Shown in pieces: positions 1-11,175 of a stretch of DNA of 64,000 nucleotides; position 1 is the stretch's first letter, and each line of letters starts with the position of its first letter. Source of the DNA: Darksidea phi (taxonomy: Eukaryota > Ascomycota > Dothideomycetes > Pleosporales > Lentitheciaceae); contig JASJFT010000093.1 of assembly GCA_030770425.1 (NCBI GenBank), positions 107,973 to 171,972 on the forward strand, written 5' to 3'. The notes under the pieces were generated by a model. That model ran no database searches. It saw only the letters and a program-made list of their open reading frames with translations, and was not told where the DNA came from. The position numbers and the translations under genes were made by a program.

Positions 1-1828
1 TGTGGCTGCGGATTGCAACATTAGTCTTTCCCAAGTCAGCGCTGCTGAAAAGAATTGCCAGATCTGCGCTCTGCTGCTTCGTGCAGTTCGTGCAGTTAAA
101 CGCTACTACAATGAACGCAATGCTCAAATCGTTCGGATAGGGTCAGCGTTGAAAATAGGAAGCAATGGACCTCGAATTCTCCGACTATGTTCCGATTTAG
201 GTTAGTATTTTCAATTCACGCGTGTTTGGTAGGGCCGTTACTAATTGCATATCTTTACTGCAGAATCTTCGACTGCCTTTCGTAACAACATCAAGGTCAG
301 CTTTCCAGTCTTACCCGAACCTCAAAGTCCCGCACGTTTTGCGCTACTTCGCGCATGGCTTCGCTGGTGTGACAATTCCCATGGTTGCAACTGTCATTCC
401 AAGACAGCATTGCCAACTAGGCTCCTCTACATTGGAGATCCCAATCCGGATTTTCTGTGTCTCTACTGTCCCAAGAAAAACGAAAGGGTGGAATATATCG
501 CGTTGTCCCACTGTTGGGGTAAACTCACTGAAGAGAAGAAGCGTGAATTCTGCACAGCCGACGAGAATATTGAAGCACGACTAAAGGGGTTCAGTTTCTC
601 TGAGCTACCGAAGACATTTGGGGACGCAGTTCGAGTAACCCGGGAACTGGGCATCCAATACCTCTGGATCGACTCACTTTGTATCATCCAGTGGAACAAG
701 ACAGACTGGGAGCACGAGGCCAAGCGTATGGAAGACGTCTTCGCTTCAGCCTATTGCACAATCGCTGCAACTGCGGCTGTCGATTCGGAAGCAGGATTCC
801 TTGAGCGGAAGGTAAGCAGTGAGTATGCTTATGCTCAAGACGCCTCGGGCCGGCGATTCTATGTCTGTACCGACACGGATGGTTCCAACAACCATGTGGA
901 TATAGATGATTTCGACGAGCATGTAGAGAAGGCTCGGCTCAACACGCGAGCATGGGTAATGCAAGAAAGGGTATTGTCACGACGAACGATCCATTTCAGC
1001 GACAAGCAAATGTTCTGGGAATGTGGTGAGGGGGTGTACTGCGAAACACTTACTAGACTCAAAAGGTAAGAGCTTCACAATATTTAACAGCTAGATATCT
1101 TCCTAACTTGAGTATTTCTTAGCTCTTTCCGAAAAGAGTTCTTTATGCTCGATCCAAACTTCCCCGAGCGGCTCCTCGAATCAGGCGACCAGCGTATCAT
1201 CGAATTTATTCACTTTCTTTTGGATAACTACTCGAAGCGTGACCTAACAGAGGATACGGACAGATGTATTGCAATATCCGGGCTAGAGGCCCGTATTGCA
1301 CGCGCTAGAGGATGTCAAAGCAGATACGGCATCTTCGAGACGTTCCTTCACAGGAATCTCCTGTGGCAGTCATCTCACAATATGATGAAGCGAATAGAGT
1401 ACAAACCGCGGACTGTGCCATCGTGGTCATGGATGGCATATAATGGAGGCATCCAGCTCATGGACATTCCTTTTGGCAAAGTTGATTGGATCGATAGCCT
1501 CCGGTTCGATGAGCAATGCCGATCTACATTAATCGCCGACGTGGGAAAGTTTCGGAATTACACCATAAAACCCGACGGGGATCATTATATCATCTTGAAT
1601 TTCTTCAGAAGGAAAAGAGGATGGATACGGTATGACGTTGAGCAGGGCAAGAATCTACGCGAAGAACGATGTGTTGTCGCCGGGAGGAAGTCCGGCAAGG
1701 GTGTCAAGGAGTACTACATATTAGTTGTCAGGCCAACCGGCGTGGATGACAAGTATAAAAGAGTTGGAGTAGGGTTGATTCAGAGTGACTTCGTGGTGAG
1801 AGAGAAGGTCGGCGTACGAGTTGTGTGA
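1..1828 (+). CDS. HET-domain (heterokaryon incompatibility) protein, 5' end cut by window
   Basis: Three exons join in frame: up to 200, 264-1065 and 1123-1828. Both introns have GT..AG ends, and the second has a ctaac branch site. The reading frame is open to the left edge with no ATG, so the start lies outside the window. The translation carries the HET block: an ALSHCWG motif, then a TFGDAVRVTRELGIQYLWID-type stretch, a DWEHEA segment and a YCTIAATAA-type segment. HET proteins take part in fungal self/non-self recognition and can trigger cell death when incompatible alleles meet. The C-terminal third (exon 3) has no motif I recognise. The family is large and polymorphic in Pezizomycotina, so the specific allele role is unknown. 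No frame break is seen. Confidence 0.9.
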
Positions 1829-3314
1829 ATGACTTCGAGTACTTTCGCCATAGGCTTATCTCCACCCAACGGTTTCAGACGCAGCAAATTTAGCGGTATT
1901 TACAGTTGATGATAAGATGCATAAATACTTCAAACTCGCCACCGCTAGCAGGGAGGATGGCCGACCCGTTCCAGCACAGACCTTGTGAGGTGGCGAATCT
2001 ACAAGAGGTGAGCCGGTCGATGGGAAAGCAGCAATTGATCGCAAGGCAGCGAGGCTTAGGTCGGCCCGCTTGCTAAGAATTTGCACAGCCACAAGCCTGA
2101 CAGCCACAATCTTGCTCCGTCAGATTACAGTACGATTATGTAGCAATTCTGCGCTAGCTAGAATTAGTAGTTATTCCAATCAGAGGTACCGACTAGGATT
2201 GCGATCCCGAATAATTTGAGCGATATTTGCAGCCCTACTGCTAATTAATATTTCTTAGTAGTGCTATTAAATTCTCTAGCTTCTGTAGAAACGCCAAAGA
2301 CGTTACGATAGTAATAAAAGCGTAGTAGCGGCCTTCTAGTGTATAAAGCTCGTTTTGTTCGAAATACAGTAGCACTGTTTGCGAAATATGTAGCAAGGAG
2401 TCTGCGTAAGCGTAATTTTTGTATAAGTAGGATTAAAGCGCTTTAGAAATGCTCTGAGCATGTAGCCTAAGGCGGATATAGTAGAATTCAAGATGCGTGG
2501 AGAAGTTCTATGGCATTGAAATAGAAGTACCTCTAATTTGTTCCATTACGGCGGTTGTTCCGTTACGGGTGGATGCACGTTATGTGACTGCCTTTTTGCC
2601 CTCATTATGATTGGCTTGCACCATTATCGAGACCATGTGAACAGAATTCAGAAAAGGAATGCAGGACAAATTCTTCGTGTCACGAGGAGGAGCCAAAATT
2701 TTCAGACTTTGTGCGAAACCGAGTCACGTTGTAATGTTGGAAAAGTGCTTGAACAAGCTTGTGTTAAAGTTCCCAATGATGACAGAGACCGATTTTCAAT
2801 CCTCATCTCCTAAAAAACTTGCATATTTCCCCTTGAATCCTGCATCACATTCCTGAAGCAGGTGATAAGCGGAATTCAGAGTGGTATCCTTGCCGGAGAC
2901 ATCAGGTCGTTGGCGACGCTGGATACGAATTACCTCTTTACCAACTCAAAGCGACACAAGGCGGAGTGGGCAAGTCATGAGTTGAGTGCCGTACGACGAC
3001 CAAAGTTTCCAAAGCGGGAGGCGCACCGAAGAGGAGAGTCGGAGGAGCATATGGTCATTCGAGAAACAAGTGAAGTGGATGTGACTAGTACGATTATCGA
3101 CACGACGGAATTGGTGCGGGCCGTTCCGCGTCTTTCACTTTAACACTTTGTTGTTCTAATACTTGCACTATCATGAAGGCCACTACTGAGGCACCAATAT
3201 TGATTACCAAGCAGGCCCAAAGACCTTACATGTGCGTGCTTCTGATTCTCACATGATTCTGAAGACCCGGGCGCGGCTTTAGGCTAAACGTACAGGGAGA
3301 CCACGCCACAAACG
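1829..3314. other. Gene-poor interval with AT-rich block
   Basis: About 1.5 kb lies between the HET gene and the acetyltransferase. The part from about 2110 to 2480 is TA-rich with many TAG/TAA triplets in all frames, as left by repeat-induced point mutation of an old repeat. Short open frames at 2538-2813 and 2862-3143 have no recognisable motif, and I do not call them genes. Confidence 0.4.
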
Positions 3315-4077
3315 CTACTTGGCTATATTGCAGGTCTGCTTGGCTCGAACCATCCACCAGAACCACTGTGTCTCCCTTCCCGCCCACTTCTCTGGCAAAG
3401 AAACTTTATATTTGTACTTTACTTCGTAACCTGCAGACTTATAGAGACCTAGGCCAGGGTCGGTTGCTTCTACAACCGCCTAAAAATTGGTTAGATGCAA
3501 TCTGCACATGCGACATTAAGTCCAGGATGTCTCGCCTCAACCTCAAGCTTGTCTGCGACTTCAGTGCCCCACTTCAACAGAGCGCCACCAGCTCCTTGCC
3601 TCTGATACTCAGGGTCGATTGTCATGAGATCAAGTGCTAAGAATGGAGTTAGCGTACTCCCCAGTATCTGTGCCGCGGCAACCTACAAACTATGTTTCCA
3701 CCGGAGTTTTTGATAGCCTCTCGCCTCGGCACTAAGTACTGACTATACATCCACGCCGCAAACTCCTTTTGCTCGTCGGTCTCCCAATAGTCGCCACTGA
3801 GCTCAAATTCAGGGGGCAGGGCGCCATTGCATACGACCCACCTCGCGTGACCGATCATCTTTCCCGTCTCCGTGTCTACGGCTTTGATGTTGGTGGCGAA
3901 GGGGTCCGCCTTGCGAAAGCCCAGGAAGCGTTCGCCCCCGATGCGCCGGCCTTCGGGGGTCTCGTGAGCCGGAAAGACAGCCTCGATGTAAGGATGCTCA
4001 TGGCCGAACGCCACCGAAAGCAGTTCAAAGGCTCTTGGCATATCGGCATCCGTACATTCTTCGACAATGAAAGGCAT
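3315..4077 (-). CDS. GNAT-family N-acetyltransferase
   Basis: Three exons on the minus strand: 4077-3687, 3636-3542 and 3479-3315, giving 216 residues. The introns (3686-3637 and 3541-3480) are in phase and end in TTAG and TTTAG. The spliced product contains LDLMTIDPEYQRQGAGGALL, in which the QRQGAG loop is the acetyl-CoA pyrophosphate-binding motif A of GNAT enzymes. It is followed by a GLYKSAGY-type segment corresponding to the usual C-terminal Y-x-x-x-G-F motif. The first exon carries the expected N-terminal MPFIVEECTDADMPRAFELL. It resembles the small fungal GNATs of unknown acceptor, and the substrate cannot be told from sequence. Without splicing only 142 residues would be read, lacking the catalytic core. 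Confidence 0.85.
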
Positions 4078-4617
4078 CTTTCGGGGGGTGAGGCGAGGAA
4101 ATTCAACTAGCAGAGAACGGGGTGTGGGCGGTGGAAAGTAGAGTCGAAGCGATAAACAGGCTGTGAGGTCATGGGCTAAAAGTGCTTAGCGCGCAGCAAT
4201 TCACGCTTGGCACCGCTACTAGTGGCGTGGCACCTGGATGCTGTGCCGTCACCCCTTTTGCTAAAAATGCGGCCTGGAAGGTGTCATCGTATCCGGCCCG
4301 TTGCTAACAATTAATGCCCAAGTCTGTGCTCACCAATGAAGGCGCGATGTGTTATCACGAAGGCTGGCCAACACAATGTCGTGCAGCCTCGCATCGAATG
4401 GCAAATGTTACCTTGTCCGCGTCGGACCCCGCAATGCGGTTCGTACACCCCGTTTTCGCAGACGTGCGGGGTCGCCATCATCCCATCATATCAGCTTCTC
4501 CATTCACCTCCATCTTTGTTCGGGACGCAAACGAAAGACGCGTGCTCGCGAAAACGACGTTGATCTAATTAGCTCACTCCTGTCTTGCCCCAGTACGCCC
4601 CGCAGATATCCTTTACC
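4078..4617. other. Intergenic, permease 5' region
   Basis: About 540 bases lie between the divergent starts of the acetyltransferase and the permease. Three short overlapping open frames (4314-4621) lack motifs. I see only a likely bidirectional promoter and untranslated leader. Confidence 0.4.
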
Positions 4618-6544
4618 ATGAATACTCGCGGAGACTCGGTGATGCTGGACGACCTGTCCTCTGCAATTGAGCCAATGTCCTCCGATGTGGATGCTCGGCG
4701 GCACAAGCAAGATGAGTCTGACTTGGCAAGGTTTGGGAAGAAGCAGCAGTTGAAGGTACGCTCACGCTGAAACATCCTTTCTCGTAAGATTAATAGCAAC
4801 AGCGGAATTTCAAACTCCTTTCCATCATTGGCCTCACTTCCACGCTGATGGTCACATGGGAAGGGTCATTGAGGTAGGCTCTTCTGCCCGCAAACAAACA
4901 ATCGCTGAAACCGGAGCCAAAGCACTTTCCAAGGCGGCCTTACGAATGGAGGTCCAGCGGTGTTGGTGTACGGCTTCATTTTTGTTTGGTTAGGCACCTT
5001 CCTCCAAGCAGCTGTGATGGCAGAATTGGCGTCTATGCAAGCCCCCATGCCCATACCAAATATTCAGTGTTAATGTTCTCCTAGGGTTCCCCTCTCCGGT
5101 GGCGCTTACAATTGGTACTATTTCTAATCATGGTACGGAACTTTGACTGAATACTACTTAGGGTCGCCGTCCTCTCCCCGCCATGGTGCTCGAAATTCCT
5201 CAGCTACCTTACCGGCTGGATAAGTGTCATCGCATGGCAAGCTGCATTGGCCAGTTCGGCTTTCCTTGGAGGTACCATGACGCAAGGCCTTGCCACGCTG
5301 AACTATCCCACGTATGTGTTCGCGAGATGGCACGGAACGTTGATTTTCTACGCCATCATCTTCCTCAGCTTGTTCGTCAATACATACCTCGCGCGGATCC
5401 TACCGGAGATCGAGGCCATAGTGCTTGTCCTGCATATTATTGGCTTTTTTGTCATACTTATTCCATTGGTTTACTTTGCACCTCATGGTTCTGCAAGCTC
5501 AGTCTTTGCGACATTTACAAATGAGTCCGGGTGGAGCAAAGGACTATCGTTCTGCATTGGCTTGTCCACTTGCATGTTCTCGTTCATTGGTGAGTTTGTC
5601 TAACGCTCGGTAGACGTCTTCATCAGTTCGCATGTCTAACACATGGAATAGGTTGTGACGCAGCGAGTCACATGGGTACGTGCTCCTTCCTCCTTGAGCG
5701 GTGTACGCGATGTTTCTAAGCATTTGCAGCCGAAGAAATACAATCAGCATCAAGAGTAATACCTCGGAGCATGCTCGCCTCCGTCGCCCTCAACGGCACC
5801 CTCGGTTTTGCCATGGTCATTGCCATGCTCTTTTGCCTGGGCGATCAAAAATCCGTGCTCGAAACGACAACGGGGTTTCCGTACATCCAGGTGTTCACAA
5901 ATGCGACAAAATCGAATCGGGGGGGTACACTCATGGTCCGTTCACAATTTCATTCCTCTCGTAAGCCACTCCACAAGCTAATAGATACTTAGTCTTGCGT
6001 GATTATCATGTGTATGATCTTCGCCGCGATCGGGTACCTTGCAACCGCGTCTCGAATGGCCTGGGCCTTCGCCCGAGAAGGCGGTCTTCCCGGATCGACC
6101 ATGCTCGCCAAGGTGGATAAGAAGACCAAGCTCCCTATTTACACGATCTGCCTTTCCACGGTGATATCACTCCTCCTCGCGCTTATCAACATTGGCTCCT
6201 CCACCGCGTTCAATGCCTTGACGTCTCTAGTCATTGCTGCTTTCTACAGTACTTTTGTCCTATCGGCAGGGGTATTGCTACACAAACGTCTCACCACACC
6301 CAAGGGCCACATTCCTTACGGTCCGTTTAGCCTAGGGCGTTTTGGAGTTCCACTCATCATTCTATCAATTGCGTATAGTTTGATTGGCATATTCTTCTCG
6401 TTTTGGCCGCCAGTGCCTGAGCCGGATGCCGTCTCGATGAACTGGAGTGTGGCGGTATTTGGTGGTACGCTCATACTCAGCATGATTTTTTGGGCATTGT
6501 ACGGAAGAAGGTTTTACAAAGGACCATTGATAGAGATAGGATAG
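4618..6544 (+). CDS. Amino-acid/GABA/choline permease (APC superfamily)
   Basis: Eight exons give 520 residues: 4618-4755, 4803-4873, 4923-5036, 5085-5114, 5162-5589, 5652-5675, 5730-5935 and 5993-6544. The product has the fungal AAT/GABA permease layout: a hydrophilic N-terminus, then RNFKLLSIIGLTSTLMVTWE, GGPAVLVYGFIFVWLG, an AELASMVPLSGGAYNWY block, KFLSYLTGWISVIAWQAA, and CMIFAAIGYLATASRMAWAF, with about 12 hydrophobic segments. It should import amino acids, GABA or choline across the plasma membrane, and the substrate is not fixed by sequence. The third intron appears to use a GC donor (see findings). Exons of 24 and 30 nt are typical of this family. The frame is intact throughout, unlike the transporters downstream. 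Confidence 0.9.
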
Positions 6545-7360
6545 TTTGATTGTAATAGGCAGGTCTCTAGTCTTGTTTCATAGCGTTCGTCTTCTGATGT
6601 TAGTTATCATAATTTTGTTTTTATATCTCTATATGCTTCTCTCTGCTATTAGAACGAACAACAAGGAAAATACCTAGGTGGAACAATGTGCCTAATCATT
6701 GTGGAACTTTGCCTGTTGCGAGTCATGGATAAACTCGAATGTCTTACTCGGTGACTAGTAGGTCGATCCTTACACTCACCAAAGTATGGCGCATGCGAAT
6801 TACCAAGACTGTTCATTAAATGGAAAGCTGCTTGGGAAATGGCTTAACGCGGTGAGAAAGGTTGGGGTCCGAAGGCCAGGATTCTGGAGGCCTCAGCCGC
6901 ATGCGTAAGGCATATGTTGTCCTTGGCGCAATACCCAATCCGAAAGGCAACCTTACAGGGATAAAATTCCGCACCGCCCGGTTAATTGAGTAACGGTACA
7001 TTGGTGGGCCAGCTATAGGTGTAGAGCTGACGCTTGTTTTCGGGGAGTACGGGCTGATGTCTTCTCCTACGCCGCAGAGATGCAGCGAGTCGAGCTTCCT
7101 CTTGCTGAATCGATCCAAGGGCGGGTGGCGCCCTTTCTTAGCAGGTCCCACTTAGTGCTACCGCAATTAAAATGACACGTTCCTAACCTGCCACGTAGGA
7201 TCCAACCATCTCCCTAAGGCGGCACCACACCAACAGCATCAATCTTCTCGGACTTGGACAAGTTTGGTAGCTTTAATTATCGTATCCGATTTTATAGGCG
7301 GGCCGCTCTCTCGGGACCGCAGACGAAGAGGGTGCTACCCAATCTTCACCGGTCGAATCA
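6545..7360. other. Intergenic stretch, nothing recognised
   Basis: About 800 bases between the permease stop and the broken MFS gene. One open frame on the minus strand (6816-7151) has no motif and no gene-like context. I see no promoter or repeat that I can support. Confidence 0.35.
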
Positions 7361-7809
7361 ATGCCCGCTGTACCCGAAGTAGGCATCCTATCGGAGCCCG
7401 AAGCAGCAAAATTGATGCGCAGGATCGACTTGAGGGTGTTGCCCATGCTGTTCGTCGTCTACGTCGCTGCATTCTTTGACCGGTAAGGCACCCGCATGCT
7501 CTCCATAGTTATCTGCTGACGAGGTTGTGGTGCAGGGCAAACATGAATAACATACACGGAGTGAGTAACTGGAGGCGGATATTTATCCTCGAAGTAATCC
7601 TTACGATCTTGATCGGAGTCGCAGCTTATTTCTTCGTAAGCGATTTCCCTAGCGAGGCGCAATGGCTCTCCGAGACAGAGCGACGATTTGTGCTAGCGCG
7701 GACGCATGAAACTACTTCGGGAGAAGTGACATGGAGTGATATGCTGGAGTTTTCTAAGGATCCGAAGAACTACCTCGCCGCCATCACGTATTTTGTTATG
7801 CCCTGTTAG
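7361..7809 (+). pseudogene. MFS transporter (anion:cation symporter type), internally deleted
   Basis: The start at 7361 gives a typical N-terminus ending in a first membrane segment, LPMLFVVYVAAFFDR. A clean intron (7482-7535, GTAAGG..GCAG) follows. The next exon reads RANMNNIHGV and then jumps to NWRRIFILEVILTILIGVAA, which in allantoate/nicotinate permease-like MFS proteins is membrane segment 6. Segments 2 to 5 are therefore missing. The frame continues with SDFPSEAQWLSETERRFVLAR and stops at 7809 in FVMPC, before the second half of the transporter. Of a usual protein of about 500 residues, about 130 remain, so no transport function is expected. The deletion lies in the exon sequence around 7550-7575. 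Confidence 0.75.
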
Positions 7810-8570
7810 TGTTATTAGAGAGACGTAAGCTGAGCAGCAGTGGGGCTGATAAGCCAGCGATATAACTATCCTGTCACGATGCACGCATTTTTACGGTACA
7901 ATCAATCTCAAGATTTGCCACCTTTCCGGGGAGCAAAGCCGAGTTACATTCATTCGGAAAGTTGGTCGCTCTCACGAAGATTCCACTTACAGATACCGCA
8001 TGTGATAGCTGATTGACTGATTCCACGAATTTAGGTCAGCCACAGGGCTATATATATTCCATATCAAGCGCTGTAGAGTAGTGCCATACTGACCTTCACA
8101 CTGGTTCAATCGCCAACCATGAACGTGAACATAGAGGCGGGCAGACTATCATCAGACGAGGGCAACACGCAAGCATAATCACTGACTGAGATGGAAAGTA
8201 ATGAGGGACGCATCTTCTCTCAACACCAACTCTCCTGCTGAAGTAGCGGCCACCTTCTCAACGACATGGTACTTATTTGTTCCCCGCTGAGGAGCTGCGG
8301 GCCGACAAACACAATATGGTGTATAGAAGCGGAAGTTGTTCATCTCCACAACAATCATCCCGTTAAAATTTCATGTTATAATGGGATCTTTTCTCCCCAG
8401 TGGTGCAGCGGCGACACTGAACACTCACTTCAACACCACTCCCGAGTACTAGAAGTCGTTGCCGGTGGCAGTCTTCCTTATTGGTTATGGTGCGTAGGGT
8501 TTGAGACCACCGCCCATCCGTATTTCCTTGCCAAGTCAAATGACCGTGAATGTGAAGCATGCTCATAATT
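7810..8570. other. Degenerate stretch between two broken transporters
   Basis: No continuous coding frame or splice-consistent exon series is visible. The interval may hold further eroded transporter sequence, but I cannot align it to a family by eye. Confidence 0.3.
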
Positions 8571-9705
8571 TTCCGCCTTAGTCTTTGGCCCAATAATATT
8601 TGCCTCAATGTCTGAGCCCTGGGGATGACGCCCGGTCTTCCTCATCTCATTCTCCACCTACACAGCCTTCACCCTAGGATGCGGTGCCGCCGCTCCTCAA
8701 ACCGTATCCGGCGGACTCTTCTGCGCTATTTACCGGGAACTAGGCTCTCGCGGCATGGTCATAACGATGCTCGGTCTGACTAGCAATGTCAGACCGCTCG
8801 TTGGACCCATTATTTCGGGCTTCACTTCGACTAGGGTTTAGCAGTGGCATATATGGTGGGCGCTCATCCTAGCAAGTATCGGCTAGTCTTTGTTGCTGCT
8901 CACCCCGGAGACATTTGCGCCAGTCCTCACGACTCGAAAGTCAGCGGATACCAGTCAACCCATGCCGTCCAGCACCAACGCCAGCCCCAGCACAATTATT
9001 CGCCTAAGAGTGTCCGTGAGAATTTTCATGCGCCTCGTGCGCATTCTTTCTGTTCTCCCCTTCTTTACCAACTATTTCATCCTTGACCAATACGACTTCT
9101 TCTTCCACTACTTCGGTGCATATCTCTTCGTTTTCCGATACACATGTGGCATGTCATACGGCGTCTCCGCTTTGATGTTTATCCCTGCGGGCATTGGTGC
9201 GGTTATGGTGTCGCCATCTTCATTGCCTGGGATTAGGTTTCACAAACGGGGCGTGGCGCAAAAAGACCCTGGATGCTGAAGGAGGAGTATCGCCATGTTC
9301 CGTTAGCCTGTTTAGGAGAACCACTTTTTTGCTATTTCGAAGTTCTGGCTAGGTTAAGCAGCTAGACCTAACGTGAACTGGGCTATTCCGGGGCTATCTG
9401 GTATATCTTTAGGCACCGGAATCGATCTCACTTTCCCGGTGTTGAACAACTGTCTTATCGACGCGCGCGACATCTACAGTGCGTCGGCGTTGGCTTCCAG
9501 CGCTTTTACTCGCAACGATCCTGCTGCGGTTCCGACCGCCTACGGCACAGCCCTGCTCTATGAGAATCTAGGCGCTGAATGGGCCTGCTCGCTACTGGGA
9601 TGTCTGGCCTCCTGTTGCCGCCGATCCCATTCGCATTCATCTACTGGGGTCCGACGTTGAGGAAGTGAAGCCCATTTTTCCAGGAGGTTACACGGCTCAA
9701 GGAGG
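8571..9705 (+). pseudogene. MFS transporter (DHA1 drug/polyamine type), broken by stops and deletions
   Basis: Fragments in order match the DHA1 (FLR1/polyamine-transporter-like) layout. A GPIIFASMSEPWG-stop-RPVFLISFSTY segment covers the membrane 2-3 region with its G-x-x-x-D/E-R-x-G-R-R-P loop. Then come GPIISGFTSTR, a WHIWWALILASIG segment, and LLTPETFAPVL. Finally, after a frame break, 9373-9660 reads GLSGISLGTGIDLTFPVLNN and DIYSASALASSAFTRNDPAA, which matches the last third of the family. In-frame stops fall at TGA (8624-8626) where arginine is expected and at TAG (8838-8840 and 8885-8887) where glutamine or tryptophan would fit. These are changes of C-to-T type. The N-terminal part is not recognisable. 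It is non-functional as read. Confidence 0.75.
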
Positions 9706-10186
9706 AAAGAGAAGGGGCGAGACCTCGCTGTGCCGATCTGAAGTAGCCGGGGATGGGGGTTTATGTGGCGTAGTAGCCGCAAGAATGTTCGCTTGACGTC
9801 CCAGCGTTCTGGTTATTGGTTATTGGTCATTTGCGGAACCCCAATATACGAGAGTATGGTGGAAATGAATTGATGAGTCCATCTAAGTTACCAACAAAAC
9901 GGGTCGGCGGGAGGGGGTTGGCCATGGCAAGGGTCGGAGTGAGTGACTCGCGGAGAAGTTTGTTTGAGATAAGAGATGGGTGTGGTGAGTGATGGGCGTG
10001 TGTTGTATTAAAAAGAGAGGTTTTTATACTGTGGGCAGAAGTGTGTGCAGCGCGTCAGTGGTGCTGCTTCCTCGCTACCAGTGTTGGGGCACTCAACGCT
10101 CTCCCTCAACTCTGCGGCTCGGCAGCACATGTCATTTCTGATCGCCTGTCAACATTCGAAATATCGCCTCTTCAGTCGTGAAAATC
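9706..10186. other. Intergenic, nothing recognised
   Basis: About 480 bases with G-rich and TA-containing stretches downstream of the broken transporter. I see no open frame, repeat or RNA gene that I can support. Confidence 0.3.
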
Positions 10187-10897
10187 CTACTGTGTACAGC
10201 TCTGCAGCTTTATTGTCGTGTATAAGCGTGGATATAGCACCTCTACTTTGTACAAACTCCTACTGTGCAAATCCAAAACAAATGTCATCTCGCAATTCAC
10301 ACACTTGCGTATGACAGTCGAGTTTGAAGTCGGATTTAGGTACTGAAATACCCAGTCGTAAATCCCCCAGCCGAGGTCAAAATTGCGCATTAAGCTTTGT
10401 CGAATATGATCGACGTAGGGCTTATAGTGGTACTCGTATAGCTTAGGAATCTCTTCGGTCTTACAAATGATGTTTAGGAAGCGGTTGCGGTGATGATCCC
10501 ACAATATATAGTATAGATAATGTAATTAAACGTCCCAATAGTGGTTGTGGCGTACCTTGTTCCCGCTTCGTGCGAAAATTGGACGGCTGGTCGTGTTGAA
10601 CGGTTGACGCACTCATAGTTAGAAGCAGATACGGTGATCATAGCGTATTGAATTACGGATTTCCACGCTTCTTCCACAAGGAGCGACACGGTACGAGCAG
10701 ACTTATCCAAGGCCCACTGTCAGCGCGAAGACCTGCACTCTGACCTCTTTGCTTCTTACCTTGGATTCTGTCACACCTCTCGCAAAGCTATCTCCTATTT
10801 CTTGTCTTTCATATCCAGTTCTCAGACGAATACTGACGCGGTTAGGTTTCGAGACGGATGCGCTGCTCTAGCCTCGAACTACCGACTAGTCTTCTCA
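10187..10897 (-). pseudogene. Unrecognised gene or gene remnant
   Basis: On the minus strand a likely exon runs to a GTAAGA donor near 10760. It is followed after an intron ending GACAG by a frame encoding WALDKSARTVSLLVEEAWK and ending HEAGTR near 10557. A second coherent frame (10504-10187) encodes NRFLNIICKTEEIPKLYEYH and a C-x-x-C-containing tail, VIRKCVNCEMTFVLDLHSRS. The two blocks look like one protein. However, the frame changes between them in an AT-rich stretch with no AG acceptor in the right phase, and no start ATG is found upstream. I do not recognise the family. It could be a recently broken gene or a model I cannot splice correctly. Confidence 0.4.
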
Positions 10898-11175
10898 CGC
10901 CAGCACGTGGGGCGTGTTTGAGGCCGATCTAATGCTTCAAGCCGACTTTTTCGAGCCTTTCTATGCAAACAAATGAACCAACTTCAAGCCGGACGTTATG
11001 CTTGGGGCAAAGGAAAACGCCGAATCCTCGCACGCGACTAAGAGGGAAAAGACTGAGTCTGCCGAAATGCTCCAGCTAAGTAGCGCGAATTCTACCTACA
11101 TAAATGAGCACACTTGATGTGAATGATTGCGAGAAGTAATACGATTGTCACGTTATCTCCTGTGAGAAGCTTTTA

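Noticed and set aside
4314..4621. Three overlapping short plus-strand frames before the permease
   Set aside because: No motif, and all three frames are open by chance in a short stretch. Likely leader or promoter.
6816..7151. 111-residue minus-strand frame
   Set aside because: Basic, motif-free, flanked by non-coding sequence and without gene-like start context.
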